Position numbers and translations under genes: made by a program. Source: Paenibacillus silagei (GTDB lineage Bacteria > Bacillota > Bacilli > Paenibacillales > Paenibacillaceae). Taken from it: 64,000 nt of DNA. Below are positions 1 to 8,770 of the stretch, piece by piece; the stretch's first letter is position 1; each line of letters opens with the position of its first letter. Below the pieces are notes generated by a model, which was not told where the DNA came from, searched no databases, and was given only the letters and a program-made list of their open reading frames with translations. Location of the stretch: assembly GCF_017874735.1 (NCBI RefSeq), contig NZ_JAGGLV010000001.1:186001-250000 (forward strand), in the 5' to 3' direction.

Positions 1-762
1 TCCCTTAAGGCCCCCGGAGCCAATCGCCGTCTGGGCATTTTTCGTCTGATAGCTCGCCGTGCTGCTCGCCAGCTCAGGCACGAGCCAAGGATCAAACCGG
101 CTGACGAAGTGATCCCGGCCCAGCGTTTTCTCAATGAAATCAACCGTCTGCTCGTGATAGTTGATATAGCACAGGATGAAGCCCAGAATCGCTCCGCCCG
201 CGACAACTAGACCGATCAGCGCATGCGAAAATTTGATACGCCCGATCCATAGCAAGCCAAGCAGGATTACGATATAACTGAGCGCATTGCCCAGGTCATT
301 CTGGACGATAACCAGCGCGCACGGCATGAATGCAATCAGACCCAGCGGCACGACATCGCGCCAGAACTGGAGCCGGGTTTTATTTTTACGGACAAGCATG
401 GTGGTCAGAAAAATAATCAGAATCAGCTTGAACAGCTCCGCCGGCTGAATGCTTAAATCTCCAATACCGATCCAGCCCTGGGCGCCATTCTTCACCTTGC
501 CGAAAAAGCTGACCGACAGCAGAATCCCAATCCCGGCGATGTAAATATAAAGTCCATACCGCACCAGCAGGCGGTAATCGAACAGGGTGATCAGGATAAA
601 AGCGATAAAGCCCAGCGCGTAATATTTCAGCATGGTGATATGCATACCATCCAGACCGTCTCTTCCGTGAGTCACGCTATAAATGGAGAAGATACAGATC
701 CCCATCAGCACAATCAAAATAAGCACAATGCTGCCGTCTATTCTTTTGATTCTCTGCAACAT
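1..762 (-). CDS. FtsW/RodA/SpoVE-family SEDS protein, C-terminal part outside window
   Basis: This is a polytopic membrane protein of the SEDS family, whose members polymerise lipid II glycan for elongation, division or spore cortex. The start ATG at 762 follows an AAGGGG ribosome site; the frame stays open to the window edge, so only about 254 N-terminal residues are visible. It begins MLQRIKRIDG and shares nearly every segment with the neighbouring gene at 1049-2242, including SIYSVTHGR near the first membrane segment and QPAELFKL, ending in the FDPWLVP and SGGLKG region. It lies directly downstream of its paralogue in the same direction, separated by a terminator, so it is a tandem duplicate with probably its own promoter. 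Which SEDS role it has cannot be decided from sequence. Confidence 0.85.
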   Translation of the reverse strand, partial: MLQRIKRIDGSIVLILIVLMGICIFSIYSVTHGRDGLDGMHITMLKYYALGFIAFILITLFDYRLLVRYGLYIYIAGIGILLSVSFFGKVKNGAQGWIGIGDLSIQPAELFKLILIIFLTTMLVRKNKTRLQFWRDVVPLGLIAFMPCALVIVQNDLGNALSYIVILLGLLWIGRIKFSHALIGLVVAGGAILGFILCYINYHEQTVDFIEKTLGRDHFVSRFDPWLVPELASSTASYQTKNAQTAIGSGGLKG

Positions 763-953
763 AAGGATATACCCCTTAACCTCTCCGGATTAGGAATCCG
801 CCCGCTACACCCAGCCCAGGCTTCAACCCACTAATTTCCATTGTAATTCAATTGGGAGCTTTTATTCAATTTTTCTATTTCTGCATAGCTGACCCACTAC
901 GCCCTCCTTCTAAGTATGTCAGCCCAGGTGGAAACGGATTTGCCATCCATTTG

Positions 954-996
954 CAAAAAAATACCGGAACCCTTCGTAAACGAAGAATTCCGGTAT
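954..996 (-). terminator. Rho-independent terminator after the SEDS gene
   Basis: The arms ATACCGGAA (961-969) and TTCCGGTAT (988-996), with an inner CTTCG/CGAAG stem, form a hairpin that on the minus strand is followed by a run of seven T. It sits just after the stop of the 1049-2242 gene and separates it from the downstream paralogue. Confidence 0.85.
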
Positions 997-1048
997 GGAT
1001 GAAGCAACCCGTTTCCCTAAATGCGCGGGCTTTATTATTCTTAATAAG

Positions 1049-2242
1049 TTAACTTCTCTTGGCGGAAGCCGGGGAAGAATACAGCGCAGGACTCGGCAGA
1101 TCCTCCTCCACCTCTTGCCCGTGCAGACGTACGCTCATGACAAGCCCTATGCTCGCCATATTGATCAGCAGTGAGGTTCCCCCGAAGCTGATGAACGGCA
1201 GCGTAATCCCCGTCAGCGGCATCAGGCCCAGGAAGGCCCCGATATTCTCAAAAATCTGGTACAGCAGCATCGCCACCACCCCGACGATCAGGAACGGCCC
1301 GCCCCTGTCCTTGCACTCCAGTGCAATTAGTATCATCCGGTGAATGAGGATAAAGTACAGCAGCAGTACCAGTGCCGAGCCGACAAAGCCGTATTCCTCC
1401 GCAATCTGGACAAAAATGGAGTCCGAATAGGTGTACGGTACACGGTCGGTCTGCACCGAGCTGCCCGTCATGTAGCCTTCACCGCTCATTCCGCCGGAGG
1501 CGATGGCCATTTTGGCGTTCTTCGTATGGTAGATCGCCTTGGCTGTCGCCTTATCCGGTACCAGCCATGGGTCGAAGCGCTCGATCCAGTGCGAGCGTTT
1601 GATATCTACCAGGAAATCCTTAATTTCATCGTGATAATGAATATAGCTCATAATTCCGGCAGCCGCAGAGCCGCCTATAACCAGCAGTCCGATTAGCGCA
1701 TGGGTGAACTTAATATTGCCGATCCACAGGAGACCGATCAGAATAACGATGTACGAGAGCGCATTCCCCAGGTCATTCTGGCTGATTACGATGACAAACG
1801 GCATGAGACTGAATAATCCCAGCGGAGCCACATCACGCCAGAACAGCAGCTTATTTTTATTTTTGCGGACAAGCACAGCTGCCAGGAACAGAATCAGAAT
1901 CAGCTTGAACAGCTCCGCCGGCTGAAGACTGAAGCTGTTGCCGAACTTGATCCAGCCTTGCGCACCGTTCTGCTCTGTACCCACGAAGCTGACCAGGATC
2001 AGAATGCCAATCCCCGTGATGTACACATATAACGCATATTTTACAAGCAGGCGATAATCCACGAACGTCAGCCCGATAAAGGCAACAAAGCCCACGATAT
2101 AGAATTTGATCATCTTAATATGCGACCCGTCCAGCCTCTCACGCCCGTGGGTCACACTGTATATGGAGAAAATGCTGACCACCATCAGCAGCACAAGAAT
2201 CACCAGGATAACGCCGTCAATCTTCTTAATCTTCTGAAGCAT
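1049..2242 (-). CDS. FtsW/RodA/SpoVE-family SEDS glycosyltransferase
   Basis: A 397-residue polytopic membrane protein with about ten predicted transmembrane segments, matching the usual 380-400 residues of SEDS peptidoglycan polymerases. The start ATG at 2242 follows AAGGAGA at good spacing. Visible family hallmarks are QPAELFKL in the first half, the large extracellular region FDPWLVP...GGMSGEGYMTG, and YSDSIFVQIAEEYGFVG, whose Asp matches the conserved catalytic loop Asp of RodA. The C-terminus has the usual LPFISFGGTSLL signature. It is one of two adjacent paralogues. RodA-like, FtsW-like or SpoVE-like use cannot be separated here because no class B PBP partner gene is next to it. Confidence 0.9.
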   Translation of the reverse strand: MLQKIKKIDGVILVILVLLMVVSIFSIYSVTHGRERLDGSHIKMIKFYIVGFVAFIGLTFVDYRLLVKYALYVYITGIGILILVSFVGTEQNGAQGWIKFGNSFSLQPAELFKLILILFLAAVLVRKNKNKLLFWRDVAPLGLFSLMPFVIVISQNDLGNALSYIVILIGLLWIGNIKFTHALIGLLVIGGSAAAGIMSYIHYHDEIKDFLVDIKRSHWIERFDPWLVPDKATAKAIYHTKNAKMAIASGGMSGEGYMTGSSVQTDRVPYTYSDSIFVQIAEEYGFVGSALVLLLYFILIHRMILIALECKDRGGPFLIVGVVAMLLYQIFENIGAFLGLMPLTGITLPFISFGGTSLLINMASIGLVMSVRLHGQEVEEDLPSPALYSSPASAKRS

Positions 2243-2407
2243 ATTCTGTCTCCTTACTCAGTACTGGTTCTTCCCGTTCTTGTCTCCCGGCAGCCGCCCA
2301 GGCAGAAGTTCCGTCATCTCTATTGTAAAGGAAGGGAGCACTTAAATACAATTTCCATCGTTTGGGGGTACTCTGTCAGACGAACAGCCGGGCCGCCTCC
2401 CCTCCAG

Positions 2408-2585
2408 CGGACTGAGCGGACCTTATTCGCTGCAAAAGCACCTTCCCGGAAGTTATGCGGACAGAGAGGACGCTATTCGTTCAGTTGGTTGCTCAAACAG
2501 GCTTGTTTACAGGTAATAAGGTCTTCTCAGTCCACAAGAGTTGGTCATTTCGCGTTATTTGAGCAAATAGCGTCTTCTCAGTCCG
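2408..2585. repeat. Four-unit intergenic dyad repeat (two forward, two inverted)
   Basis: Two forward copies of a 22-bp core beginning CGGACNGAG (2408 and 2458) are followed by two inverted copies ending CTCAGTCC (near 2513-2533 and 2564-2585). The forward cores are 50 bp apart and the inverted ones 51 bp apart. The whole stretch could fold into one long imperfect hairpin. A relative with the same layout lies at 36456-36640. No gene is seen in 2243-2595. Confidence 0.65.
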
Positions 2586-2595
2586 TTCCCCGTCC

Positions 2596-3681
2596 TCACC
2601 GTGCTATCCCGAGCACATGCCGGGGAATCCCGGCGAGATCATCGATGGTGATGATCTCATCCCAATGTCCGGCTGCCCGCAGCAGTCCGGCCACCTGCTC
2701 GGCCTGCCCCTGGCCGAGCTCGAAGCCGACCAGGCGCGGCGGAGCCGGGAGCAGCGGCAGCTGCTCCATCATGCGGCGGTACGGGTCCAGCCCGTCCCCG
2801 CCGCCGTCCAGTGCCGTGCGCGGCTCATGGTCGCGCACCTCGCGCTGCAGCCCGGCGATGTCGCCGCCGGGGATGTACGGCGGGTTGGAGACGAGAATAT
2901 CCGTCTCCAGCCCCGCGAACGGCTCGAGCAGATCGCCGAGCCGCAGGTCCACCGCCGTGCCGTGCCGCTGCGCATTGCGCCGGGCCACGGCCAGCGCGCC
3001 GGGCGAGATATCGCCGGCGCAGACCCGCCACGCCGGCGCTTCCGCCGCCAGCGTGACGGAGATGGCTCCGCTGCCGGCGCCGATATCGACGGCGGTCAGC
3101 GGCCGTGCGGCGCCGGCTGCGCCCGCGCCGCTCTCCCGGCGGGCTGCGTTGCGGCCCGCCCCGCTGTGGGCGGCTGCTTCATCCGCAGCCGCCATATTTC
3201 CCGGTGCGGCTTCGCCCCGCACCACTCCAGCCTCACCGCCCGCAGCTGTCCACTGCTCGTCTCCTTCAGCTTCACGTGCGGCTTTGCCCCGCACCCCCGC
3301 CAGACCGTCCGGCCACAGCTCCGCGCCGTACTTCAGGATCGCCTCGACGAGCAGCTCCGTCTCCGGGCGGGGGATCAGTACATCGGGCGTGACCTCGAAG
3401 GCCCGTCCGTAGAACTCTTGCTCACGGGTGATGTATTGCACCGGTTCTCCCGCCGCCCGGCGGGTCACCAGCGCTTCCCATTCGGCCTTGAGAGCTGGCG
3501 GGAACGGATCAGCCAGCGCCATATAATAAGCCGCCCCGGACAAGCCCAGCACATGCTCCAGCAGGAGCTGGCTGCTGCGCTGCGGCTCCGTAAGGCCGTG
3601 TCCGGCCAAAAAAGAAGAAGCCTCCGCAAAGGCTTCCCGGATGCTTTGCAATTCCGACATGACGTAAGAGTCGTGTTTCAA
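2596..3681 (-). CDS. prmC: Peptide chain release factor N5-glutamine methyltransferase PrmC with unusual linker insertion
   Basis: PrmC uses S-adenosylmethionine to methylate the Gln of the GGQ loop in release factors. The N-terminal helical domain (about residues 1-95), the SAM motif VDIGAGSGAISVTLA and the substrate-Gln motif NPPYIPG are all present. At 361 residues it is about 75-80 longer than the typical 280: an Ala/Gly/Arg/Glu-rich stretch of roughly residues 125-190 is inserted between the N-terminal and catalytic domains. The start is TTG at 3681, with GGAG inside the end of prfA; a later ATG at 3660 is possible. It sits 4 bp after prfA, its substrate gene, the classic operon. The insertion is much more GC-rich than the neighbours and carries two palindromes. 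Confidence 0.95.
   Translation of the reverse strand: MKHDSYVMSELQSIREAFAEASSFLAGHGLTEPQRSSQLLLEHVLGLSGAAYYMALADPFPPALKAEWEALVTRRAAGEPVQYITREQEFYGRAFEVTPDVLIPRPETELLVEAILKYGAELWPDGLAGVRGKAAREAEGDEQWTAAGGEAGVVRGEAAPGNMAAADEAAAHSGAGRNAARRESGAGAAGAARPLTAVDIGAGSGAISVTLAAEAPAWRVCAGDISPGALAVARRNAQRHGTAVDLRLGDLLEPFAGLETDILVSNPPYIPGGDIAGLQREVRDHEPRTALDGGGDGLDPYRRMMEQLPLLPAPPRLVGFELGQGQAEQVAGLLRAAGHWDEIITIDDLAGIPRHVLGIAR
3204..3294. repeat. Two 19-bp palindromes inside the prmC insertion
   Basis: GTGCGG-CTTCG-CCCCGCAC at 3204-3222 recurs as a one-base variant at 3276-3294, 72 bp (24 codons) later, in frame. Each copy can form a short GC-rich hairpin, and they code for similar stretches (VRGEAAPG and VRGKAARE). 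This is a palindromic element multiplied inside a coding region without breaking the frame. Confidence 0.6.
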
Positions 3682-3685
3682 AGCA

Positions 3686-4753
3686 TTATTCTCCTTTTTC
3701 CATCAATTCTGCTTGTTCCGCAATCGACAGTGCCGAGATAATCTCGGTAATATCCCCGTTCATCACCTGATCCAGACGGTGAAGGGTTAAGCCGATCCGG
3801 TGATCCGTCACACGGCTCTGCGGGAAGTTGTAGGTACGGATACGCTCACTGCGGTCACCGGTTCCCACCTTGCTTTTACGTTCTCCGGAATACTTCGCTT
3901 CCTCTTCCTGACGCTTCAGATCCGAGATCCGGGTACGCAGCACCTTAAGCGCCTTATCCTTGTTGGAGTTCTGGGACTTGCCATCCTGGCAGGTAGCCAC
4001 GATCCCCGTAGGTACATGGGTTACACGTACTGCTGATTTGGTCGTGTTAACGGACTGTCCGCCCGCGCCGCTCGAACAGAAGGTATCGACACGGATATCT
4101 TTGTCATGAATCTCGATTTCGAAATCTTCCGCTTCCGGCATTACAGCCACGGTAGAGGTAGACGTATGAATACGTCCGCCGGATTCTGTGGTAGGTATGC
4201 GCTGCACACGGTGTGCGCCGCTTTCGAATTTCATTTTGCTGTAAGCGCCGCGCCCGTTAATCAGGAAGATCACTTCCTTGAAGCCACCGAGATCATTCGT
4301 GTTCACATCCATCAGCTCCACGCGCCAGCCCTGGGTATCGGCATAACGGGTATACATACGGTACAGGTCAGAAGCGAATAAGGCCGCTTCGTCCCCGCCA
4401 GCTGCGCCGCGGATTTCAACGATTACGTTCTTATCGTCGTTAGGGTCCTTAGGCAGCAGGAGCAGACGAATCTTCTCCTCAAGAATGGCCTGACGCTCGG
4501 ACAGGTCATCGATCTCCATCTTGACCATTTCTTTCATTTCATCATCAAGCTTCTCGGCCTGCATCATCTTCGCGGCTTCAAGCTCTTCCATTACGTTCTT
4601 ATATTCGCTATACGCCTCGAAGGCGGGCTGCAAGTCGGATTGTTCTTTGGAATAGTCCCTCAGTTTCTTACTGTCGCTTGCAACATCCGGGTCACATAGC
4701 AGTTCACTGAGTTTCTCATAGCGGTCCGCCAGGGATTGCAATCGGTCCAACAA
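3686..4753 (-). CDS. prfA: Peptide chain release factor 1
   Basis: RF1 recognises UAA and UAG stop codons and triggers peptidyl-tRNA hydrolysis on the ribosome. The 355-residue length is typical. The catalytic GGQ loop is seen as [17 protein letters not shown], and codon recognition has RF1's PxT signature in the form IPTTESGGR with the nearby HRVQRIP. The start is TTG at 4753 (TTG-TTG-GAC), preceded by GGAGAGGTG; a GTG inside that ribosome site is out of frame. prmC, which methylates the GGQ Gln, follows 4 bp downstream. The 285 bp upstream (4754-5038) show no gene or clear terminator. Confidence 0.97.
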   Translation of the reverse strand: MLDRLQSLADRYEKLSELLCDPDVASDSKKLRDYSKEQSDLQPAFEAYSEYKNVMEELEAAKMMQAEKLDDEMKEMVKMEIDDLSERQAILEEKIRLLLLPKDPNDDKNVIVEIRGAAGGDEAALFASDLYRMYTRYADTQGWRVELMDVNTNDLGGFKEVIFLINGRGAYSKMKFESGAHRVQRIPTTESGGRIHTSTSTVAVMPEAEDFEIEIHDKDIRVDTFCSSGAGGQSVNTTKSAVRVTHVPTGIVATCQDGKSQNSNKDKALKVLRTRISDLKRQEEEAKYSGERKSKVGTGDRSERIRTYNFPQSRVTDHRIGLTLHRLDQVMNGDITEIISALSIAEQAELMEKGE

Positions 4754-5038
4754 GGGAATTCACCTCTCCTGATTCAAATTCTTCGTTCATTATTACTTTA
4801 AATTGTTGCTACAACTGAAGTAGATATACGACTTTATATTATACCACCACAAGCCTCAATTGGCTACAGTACATGCGGCGGGCCGGGGATTTTTTTAAAT
4901 TTTGATTCTGTATGATCTTATGATGTTGAGCCTCCGGCCAGCTTATACACCAGCACCGAGTCCGAATGACGCAAAGAAACCATCCAGCAAGCAAACCTCT
5001 ACTCCTGAATGGCCTCTCTATAACAAGCGAAAAGTATC

Positions 5039-6139
5039 CTATACGTTGAACCGGAAATGCATAACGTCGCCGTCCTGCACCAGATATTCCTTACCTTCCA
5101 GACGCAGCTGCCCGCGTTCCTTGGCACCGTTCATTGAACCTGCCGCCACCAGATCGGTATAAGCCACAACCTCCGCCCGGATAAAACCGCGCTCGAAGTC
5201 CGTATGAATCACGCCCGCTGCTCCAGGGGCCTTGGTGCCCTTGCGGATGGTCCAAGCACGAACCTCTTGAACGCCCGCAGTGAAATAAGTGTACAGTCCC
5301 AGCAGCTTGTAAGCCGCTTTGATCAGACGGTTAAGTCCGGATTCCTGCAGACCTAGCTCCTCCAGGAACATCTCCTTGTCTTCGCCTTCCAGCTCTGCAA
5401 TCTCCGCTTCCACCTTGGCACTGATCGGCACCACTTCAGCATTCTCGGCTGCTGCGAATTCACGGACCTGCTGCACATAAGGATTCTCCTCAGCAGTCGC
5501 CACTTCATCTTCGCCCACATTCGCCGCATACAGCACCGGCTTCAGGGTGAGCAGGTGAAGGTCACGCACGATCTGGCGCTCATCGTCAGACAACTCCAGA
5601 CTGCGTGCAGGCTGGTCCTGATACAGGGCTTCCTTCACACGCTCCAGTACTTCTACTTCCTGGGCGTATTTCTTGTCGCCGCCCTTGATGTTTTTGCGGG
5701 AACGCTCGATCCGCTTCTCCACGCTCTCCAGGTCAGCCAGAATCAGCTCCAGGTTAATCGTCTGGATGTCGCTGATCGGATTCACCTTGCCGTCTACATG
5801 GGTCACGTTCTCATCGACGAAGCAGCGCACCACATGAACAATGGCATCGACCTCGCGGATATGGGCCAGGAACTTGTTGCCCAGGCCTTCGCCCTTGCTC
5901 GCACCGCGCACCAGTCCGGCAATGTCGACGAATTCAAAAGCGGTCGGAACCGTCTTGTTCGGCTGTACCAGCTCCACCAGCTTATCCAGACGTTCGTCCG
6001 GCACTTCTACAACCCCGACGTTCGGGTCGATGGTGCAGAATGGATAGTTGGCGGATTCTGCGCCCGCTTGTGTAATTGCATTGAATAATGTCGATTTGCC
6101 TACGTTGGGAAGTCCAACGATACCTGCTTTCAAAGCCAT
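5039..6139 (-). CDS. ychF: Ribosome-binding ATPase/GTPase YchF (Obg family)
   Basis: A universally conserved P-loop nucleotidase of the Obg/TRAFAC class, with preference for ATP in studied members, involved in translation and oxidative-stress responses. The 366-residue length is standard. The Walker A motif GLPNVGKST lies at residues 8-16, followed by [20 protein letters not shown] (switch II region), a coiled-coil insertion (about 130-200), and the C-terminal TGS domain ending in [16 protein letters not shown]. The start ATG at 6139 has AGGAG about 11 nt upstream. It is monocistronic by spacing; no terminator stands out downstream. Confidence 0.95.
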   Translation of the reverse strand: MALKAGIVGLPNVGKSTLFNAITQAGAESANYPFCTIDPNVGVVEVPDERLDKLVELVQPNKTVPTAFEFVDIAGLVRGASKGEGLGNKFLAHIREVDAIVHVVRCFVDENVTHVDGKVNPISDIQTINLELILADLESVEKRIERSRKNIKGGDKKYAQEVEVLERVKEALYQDQPARSLELSDDERQIVRDLHLLTLKPVLYAANVGEDEVATAEENPYVQQVREFAAAENAEVVPISAKVEAEIAELEGEDKEMFLEELGLQESGLNRLIKAAYKLLGLYTYFTAGVQEVRAWTIRKGTKAPGAAGVIHTDFERGFIRAEVVAYTDLVAAGSMNGAKERGQLRLEGKEYLVQDGDVMHFRFNV

Positions 6140-6255
6140 TTATATGACAACTCCTATTTTCGGTTGGTTTGATCACCGCATGAAATACCGAACTGATCTC
6201 AAACCATTATATATTAGAACAAATTCTCCAGCAACAGCAGAAGTCAAGCGGACAG

Positions 6256-6276
6256 CAAAATACCCCGCAAAGGGGT
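6256..6276 (-). terminator. Short hairpin terminator after the GNAT gene
   Basis: On the minus strand ACCCC-TTTGC-GGGGT is followed by ATTTTGC. The five-pair stem is short and the T-tract imperfect, so this is a weak terminator candidate between the 6286-6759 gene and ychF. Confidence 0.45.
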
Positions 6277-6285
6277 CTGCCTTAC

Positions 6286-6759
6286 CTATAGGGTTTTGGA
6301 CATTGTGATGTCTGTAACCTGAAAGCCCATTTTCTGGTACAGTCCGAAGGCGCGTTCGTTATGCCCAAAGACATGCAGGCCGATCTTGGCCGCCTTCAGC
6401 TTCCGGGCTTCTTCATCCAGCAGGAGCAGCGTCTGCTTGCCGTAGCCCCGGCCCTGGAACGGCTCGAAGATATAAATGTCATAAATGAACGCCTCCCGCA
6501 CCCCGCGGTTCTCGGTCACGTTGAACCAGATATAACCGGCCCCAGTCCCCGAAACGTCTTCTACTACCGAATAGAAATAAGCTCCCGCCGTATTGAGGCC
6601 TTGCGGCAGGTAGCGATTCATCGATTCCTGGGCCTGCGCTAACGCTGTATCTGCCTCCCAGGCACCGGCTTGTACTTTCTCTTCTGCGTAGTCGCGGGTA
6701 GATTGCTTCAAGAATGACTGAAACGCAGATTCGTCCATCGGGACCAATGTAATCGTCAT
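6286..6759 (-). CDS. GNAT-family N-acetyltransferase
   Basis: A 157-residue single-domain acetyltransferase that would transfer an acetyl group from acetyl-CoA to an amine; the substrate is unknown. The acetyl-CoA pyrophosphate-binding motif A is seen as FQGRGYGKQTLLLLDEEA (Q/RxxGxG/A). The C-terminal AFGLYQKMGFQVTDI is the usual beta6-alpha4 element. The start ATG at 6759 follows GAAGGAAGG with 7 nt spacing. It is on the same strand as fni upstream and ychF downstream, but gaps of 45 and 146 bp with a weak hairpin suggest loose or no co-transcription with ychF. Confidence 0.88.
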   Translation of the reverse strand: MTITLVPMDESAFQSFLKQSTRDYAEEKVQAGAWEADTALAQAQESMNRYLPQGLNTAGAYFYSVVEDVSGTGAGYIWFNVTENRGVREAFIYDIYIFEPFQGRGYGKQTLLLLDEEARKLKAAKIGLHVFGHNERAFGLYQKMGFQVTDITMSKTL

Positions 6760-6803
6760 TTGGATACCTTCCTTCGGTTCTGATTATAAAAGCAAGCCTG
6801 GCT

Positions 6804-7949
6804 TCAGTGCCGGACCAGACGGGGCGTTCCGCGCAGTGCGGCAAGGTCCGGCGCGCCGATGCCGAACATCACCGTCCGCAGCTCCAGCTCTACCTGGGCC
6901 AGCGCCTGATCCAGCGCCTCCTCGGAGCTGACAGCTGCACCCAGCAGCCCCCGTCCGAAGCCCGCCAGATCAGCGCCAAGGGCCAGCGCCTTGGCGGCAT
7001 CGACGCCGTGCTTCAGTCCGCCGCTGCCGATCAATGCCCCGCGCGGGGAGACCGCGCGGACCTCGGCAATGCACTCCGCCGTGGGAATGCCCCAGTCGGC
7101 GAAGGCCTCCGCAGCCGCACGCCGTACCGGGTCGATGCTGCGGAACTTCTCTACTTGGCTCCATGAAGTGCCGCCAGCCCCGGCTACATCAATGAAGGCA
7201 GCGCCCGCCTGATACAGCCGGGCGGCGGTATCGCCGTCAATCCCCCAGCCGACCTCCTTGATCCCCACTGGAATCTCAAGGCTCCGGCATAATGCCTCTA
7301 TCCGCTGCAGCAGGGAACCGAAGCCAGTGTCACCCTCGGGCTGGAATACCTCCTGCAGCCCGTTCAGATGGAGAACCAGCCAATCGGCTCCGGCAATCTC
7401 AACCGCCCGGCGGCATTCTTCTACCCCGAAGCCGTAAGCGAGCTGCACGGCTCCGACATTGGCAATGACCGGAATCGTGGGTGCATTGGCCCGCACATGG
7501 AAGGTAGCAGCCAGCTCCGCGCGTTCTACAGCCGCGCGCACCGAGCCGACGCCAAGCGCCCAGCCCCGGCGCTCCGCCGCTTCGGCCAGCCGCTCATTGA
7601 TCTTCCCTGTAGCCGCGCTTCCCCCGGTCATAGAGCTGATCAGCAGCGGGGTACGCAGCGTACGGCCCAAGAATTCAGTATTCAGTGAGATTCTATCATA
7701 ATCCAGCTCAGGCAGCGCGTTATGGCGGAACCGGTACTGCTCGAACCCGGTTGTAATTCCGTTGCCGGCCACATCTTCATTCAGGCAGAGCCGTACATGC
7801 TCAATCTTCCGTTCTCCGGTTCTGGAGTCGGGCAGCAGAGATTTATGTCCGGCATGGCCTGAGCCTGCTGCCTCCTGACCTGGCTGGGGCCCTGTTCCTG
7901 AGGGCTTCACAGCGCTCTGCGGCACACCGTTTCGCGGCATATCATTCAT
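6804..7949 (-). CDS. fni: Type 2 isopentenyl-diphosphate delta-isomerase
   Basis: Interconverts IPP and DMAPP using reduced FMN, supplying the allylic primer for isoprenoids, here presumably for the adjacent C30 carotenoid operon. Family motifs are SSMTGGS, NVGAVQLAYG, LHLNGLQEVFQPEGD, KEVGWGI, GAGGTSW and the FMN phosphate site SGGLKHG. I place the start at ATG 7949 (MNDMPRNG) behind GGAGGAA; the frame extends upstream to 8030 only by reading into the repeat array. The 381-residue product then has an N-terminal extension of about 40 residues, low in complexity, before the usual ERKIEHV beginning. It lies downstream of crtP in the same direction, with the hairpin array 8011-8605 in between. 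Confidence 0.93.
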   Translation of the reverse strand: MNDMPRNGVPQSAVKPSGTGPQPGQEAAGSGHAGHKSLLPDSRTGERKIEHVRLCLNEDVAGNGITTGFEQYRFRHNALPELDYDRISLNTEFLGRTLRTPLLISSMTGGSAATGKINERLAEAAERRGWALGVGSVRAAVERAELAATFHVRANAPTIPVIANVGAVQLAYGFGVEECRRAVEIAGADWLVLHLNGLQEVFQPEGDTGFGSLLQRIEALCRSLEIPVGIKEVGWGIDGDTAARLYQAGAAFIDVAGAGGTSWSQVEKFRSIDPVRRAAAEAFADWGIPTAECIAEVRAVSPRGALIGSGGLKHGVDAAKALALGADLAGFGRGLLGAAVSSEEALDQALAQVELELRTVMFGIGAPDLAALRGTPRLVRH

Positions 7950-8010
7950 GCTGTCTTCCTCCGTTTCTGCTTCACTTTTCTCAAAAAAGAACAAAATCAT
8001 CCTACGGAGA

Positions 8011-8605
8011 ATGTATGCTGTTTTCCACACACATTCGGCCCATGCGCCTGCGTGCGAGCACTATGTATGCTGTTTTCCACATACATTCGGCCATACGCCT
8101 GCCTGTGAGCACAATGTATGCTGTTTTCCACATACATTCGGCCCATGCGCCTGCGTGCGAGCACTATGTATGCTGTTTTCCACATACATACAGCCATACG
8201 CCTGCGTGCGAGCACAATGTATGCTGTTTTCCACATACATTTCGGCCATACGCCTGCGTGCGAGTACTATGTATGCTGTTTTCCACATACATTCGGCCCA
8301 TGCGCCTGCCTGCGAGCACGATGTATGCTGTTTTCCACATACATTCGGCCCACATACCCCCGCACCAGCCCATTGTATGCTGTTTTCCACATACATTCGA
8401 CCCATGCGCCTGCCTGCGAGTACTATGTATGCTGTTTTCCACATACATTTGGGCCATACGCCTGCGTGCGAGCACAATGTATGCTGTTTTTCACATACAT
8501 TCGGCCCATGCGCCTGCGTGCGAGTACAATGTATGCTGTTTTTCACATACATTCGGCCATACGCCTGCGTGCGAGCACTATGTATGCTGTTTTCCACATA
8601 CATTC
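8011..8605. repeat. Tandem hairpin-repeat array 1 (12 units, 51-52 bp)
   Basis: Units start at 8011, 8063, 8114, 8166, 8217, 8269, 8321, 8373, 8425, 8477, 8529 and 8580. Each has a 24-bp core with arms ATGTATG and CATACAT around a loop containing TGTTTTCC, then a 27-28 bp linker of the type CGGCCCATGCGCCTGCGTGC. One-base linker length differences alternate 51 and 52 bp. The reverse complement is clearly homologous to array 2 (34170-34660), about 47 of 53 positions between typical units. Open frames on both strands here are by-products of the repeat; none has a ribosome site. The array lies between the end of the crt operon and fni. Confidence 0.95.
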
Positions 8606-8770
8606 AGCAACAAAGACACTCTACGAGTTATTCAAAGACGGGTGCCGCCCCTAAAAGGCGGCGAAACCGTCACCACTTGCAATATATCCCGCTCCACAAT
8701 TACCTTCCATTATAGCACAACTATAGCACAACCCCGCTCGGCCGTTGAACGCTGGCGGGGTGCTCACTCT

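Noticed and set aside
2120..3741. 430- and 374-residue plus-strand frames opposite prmC
   Set aside because: Antisense shadows of a GC-rich gene; Pro/Arg/Ser-rich with no family.
4754..5038. Gene between prfA and ychF (86-residue plus frame)
   Set aside because: No ribosome site; the frame runs into the antisense of ychF.
8011..8605. CRISPR array
   Set aside because: Both core and linker are repeated, with no unique spacers, and no cas genes are in the window.
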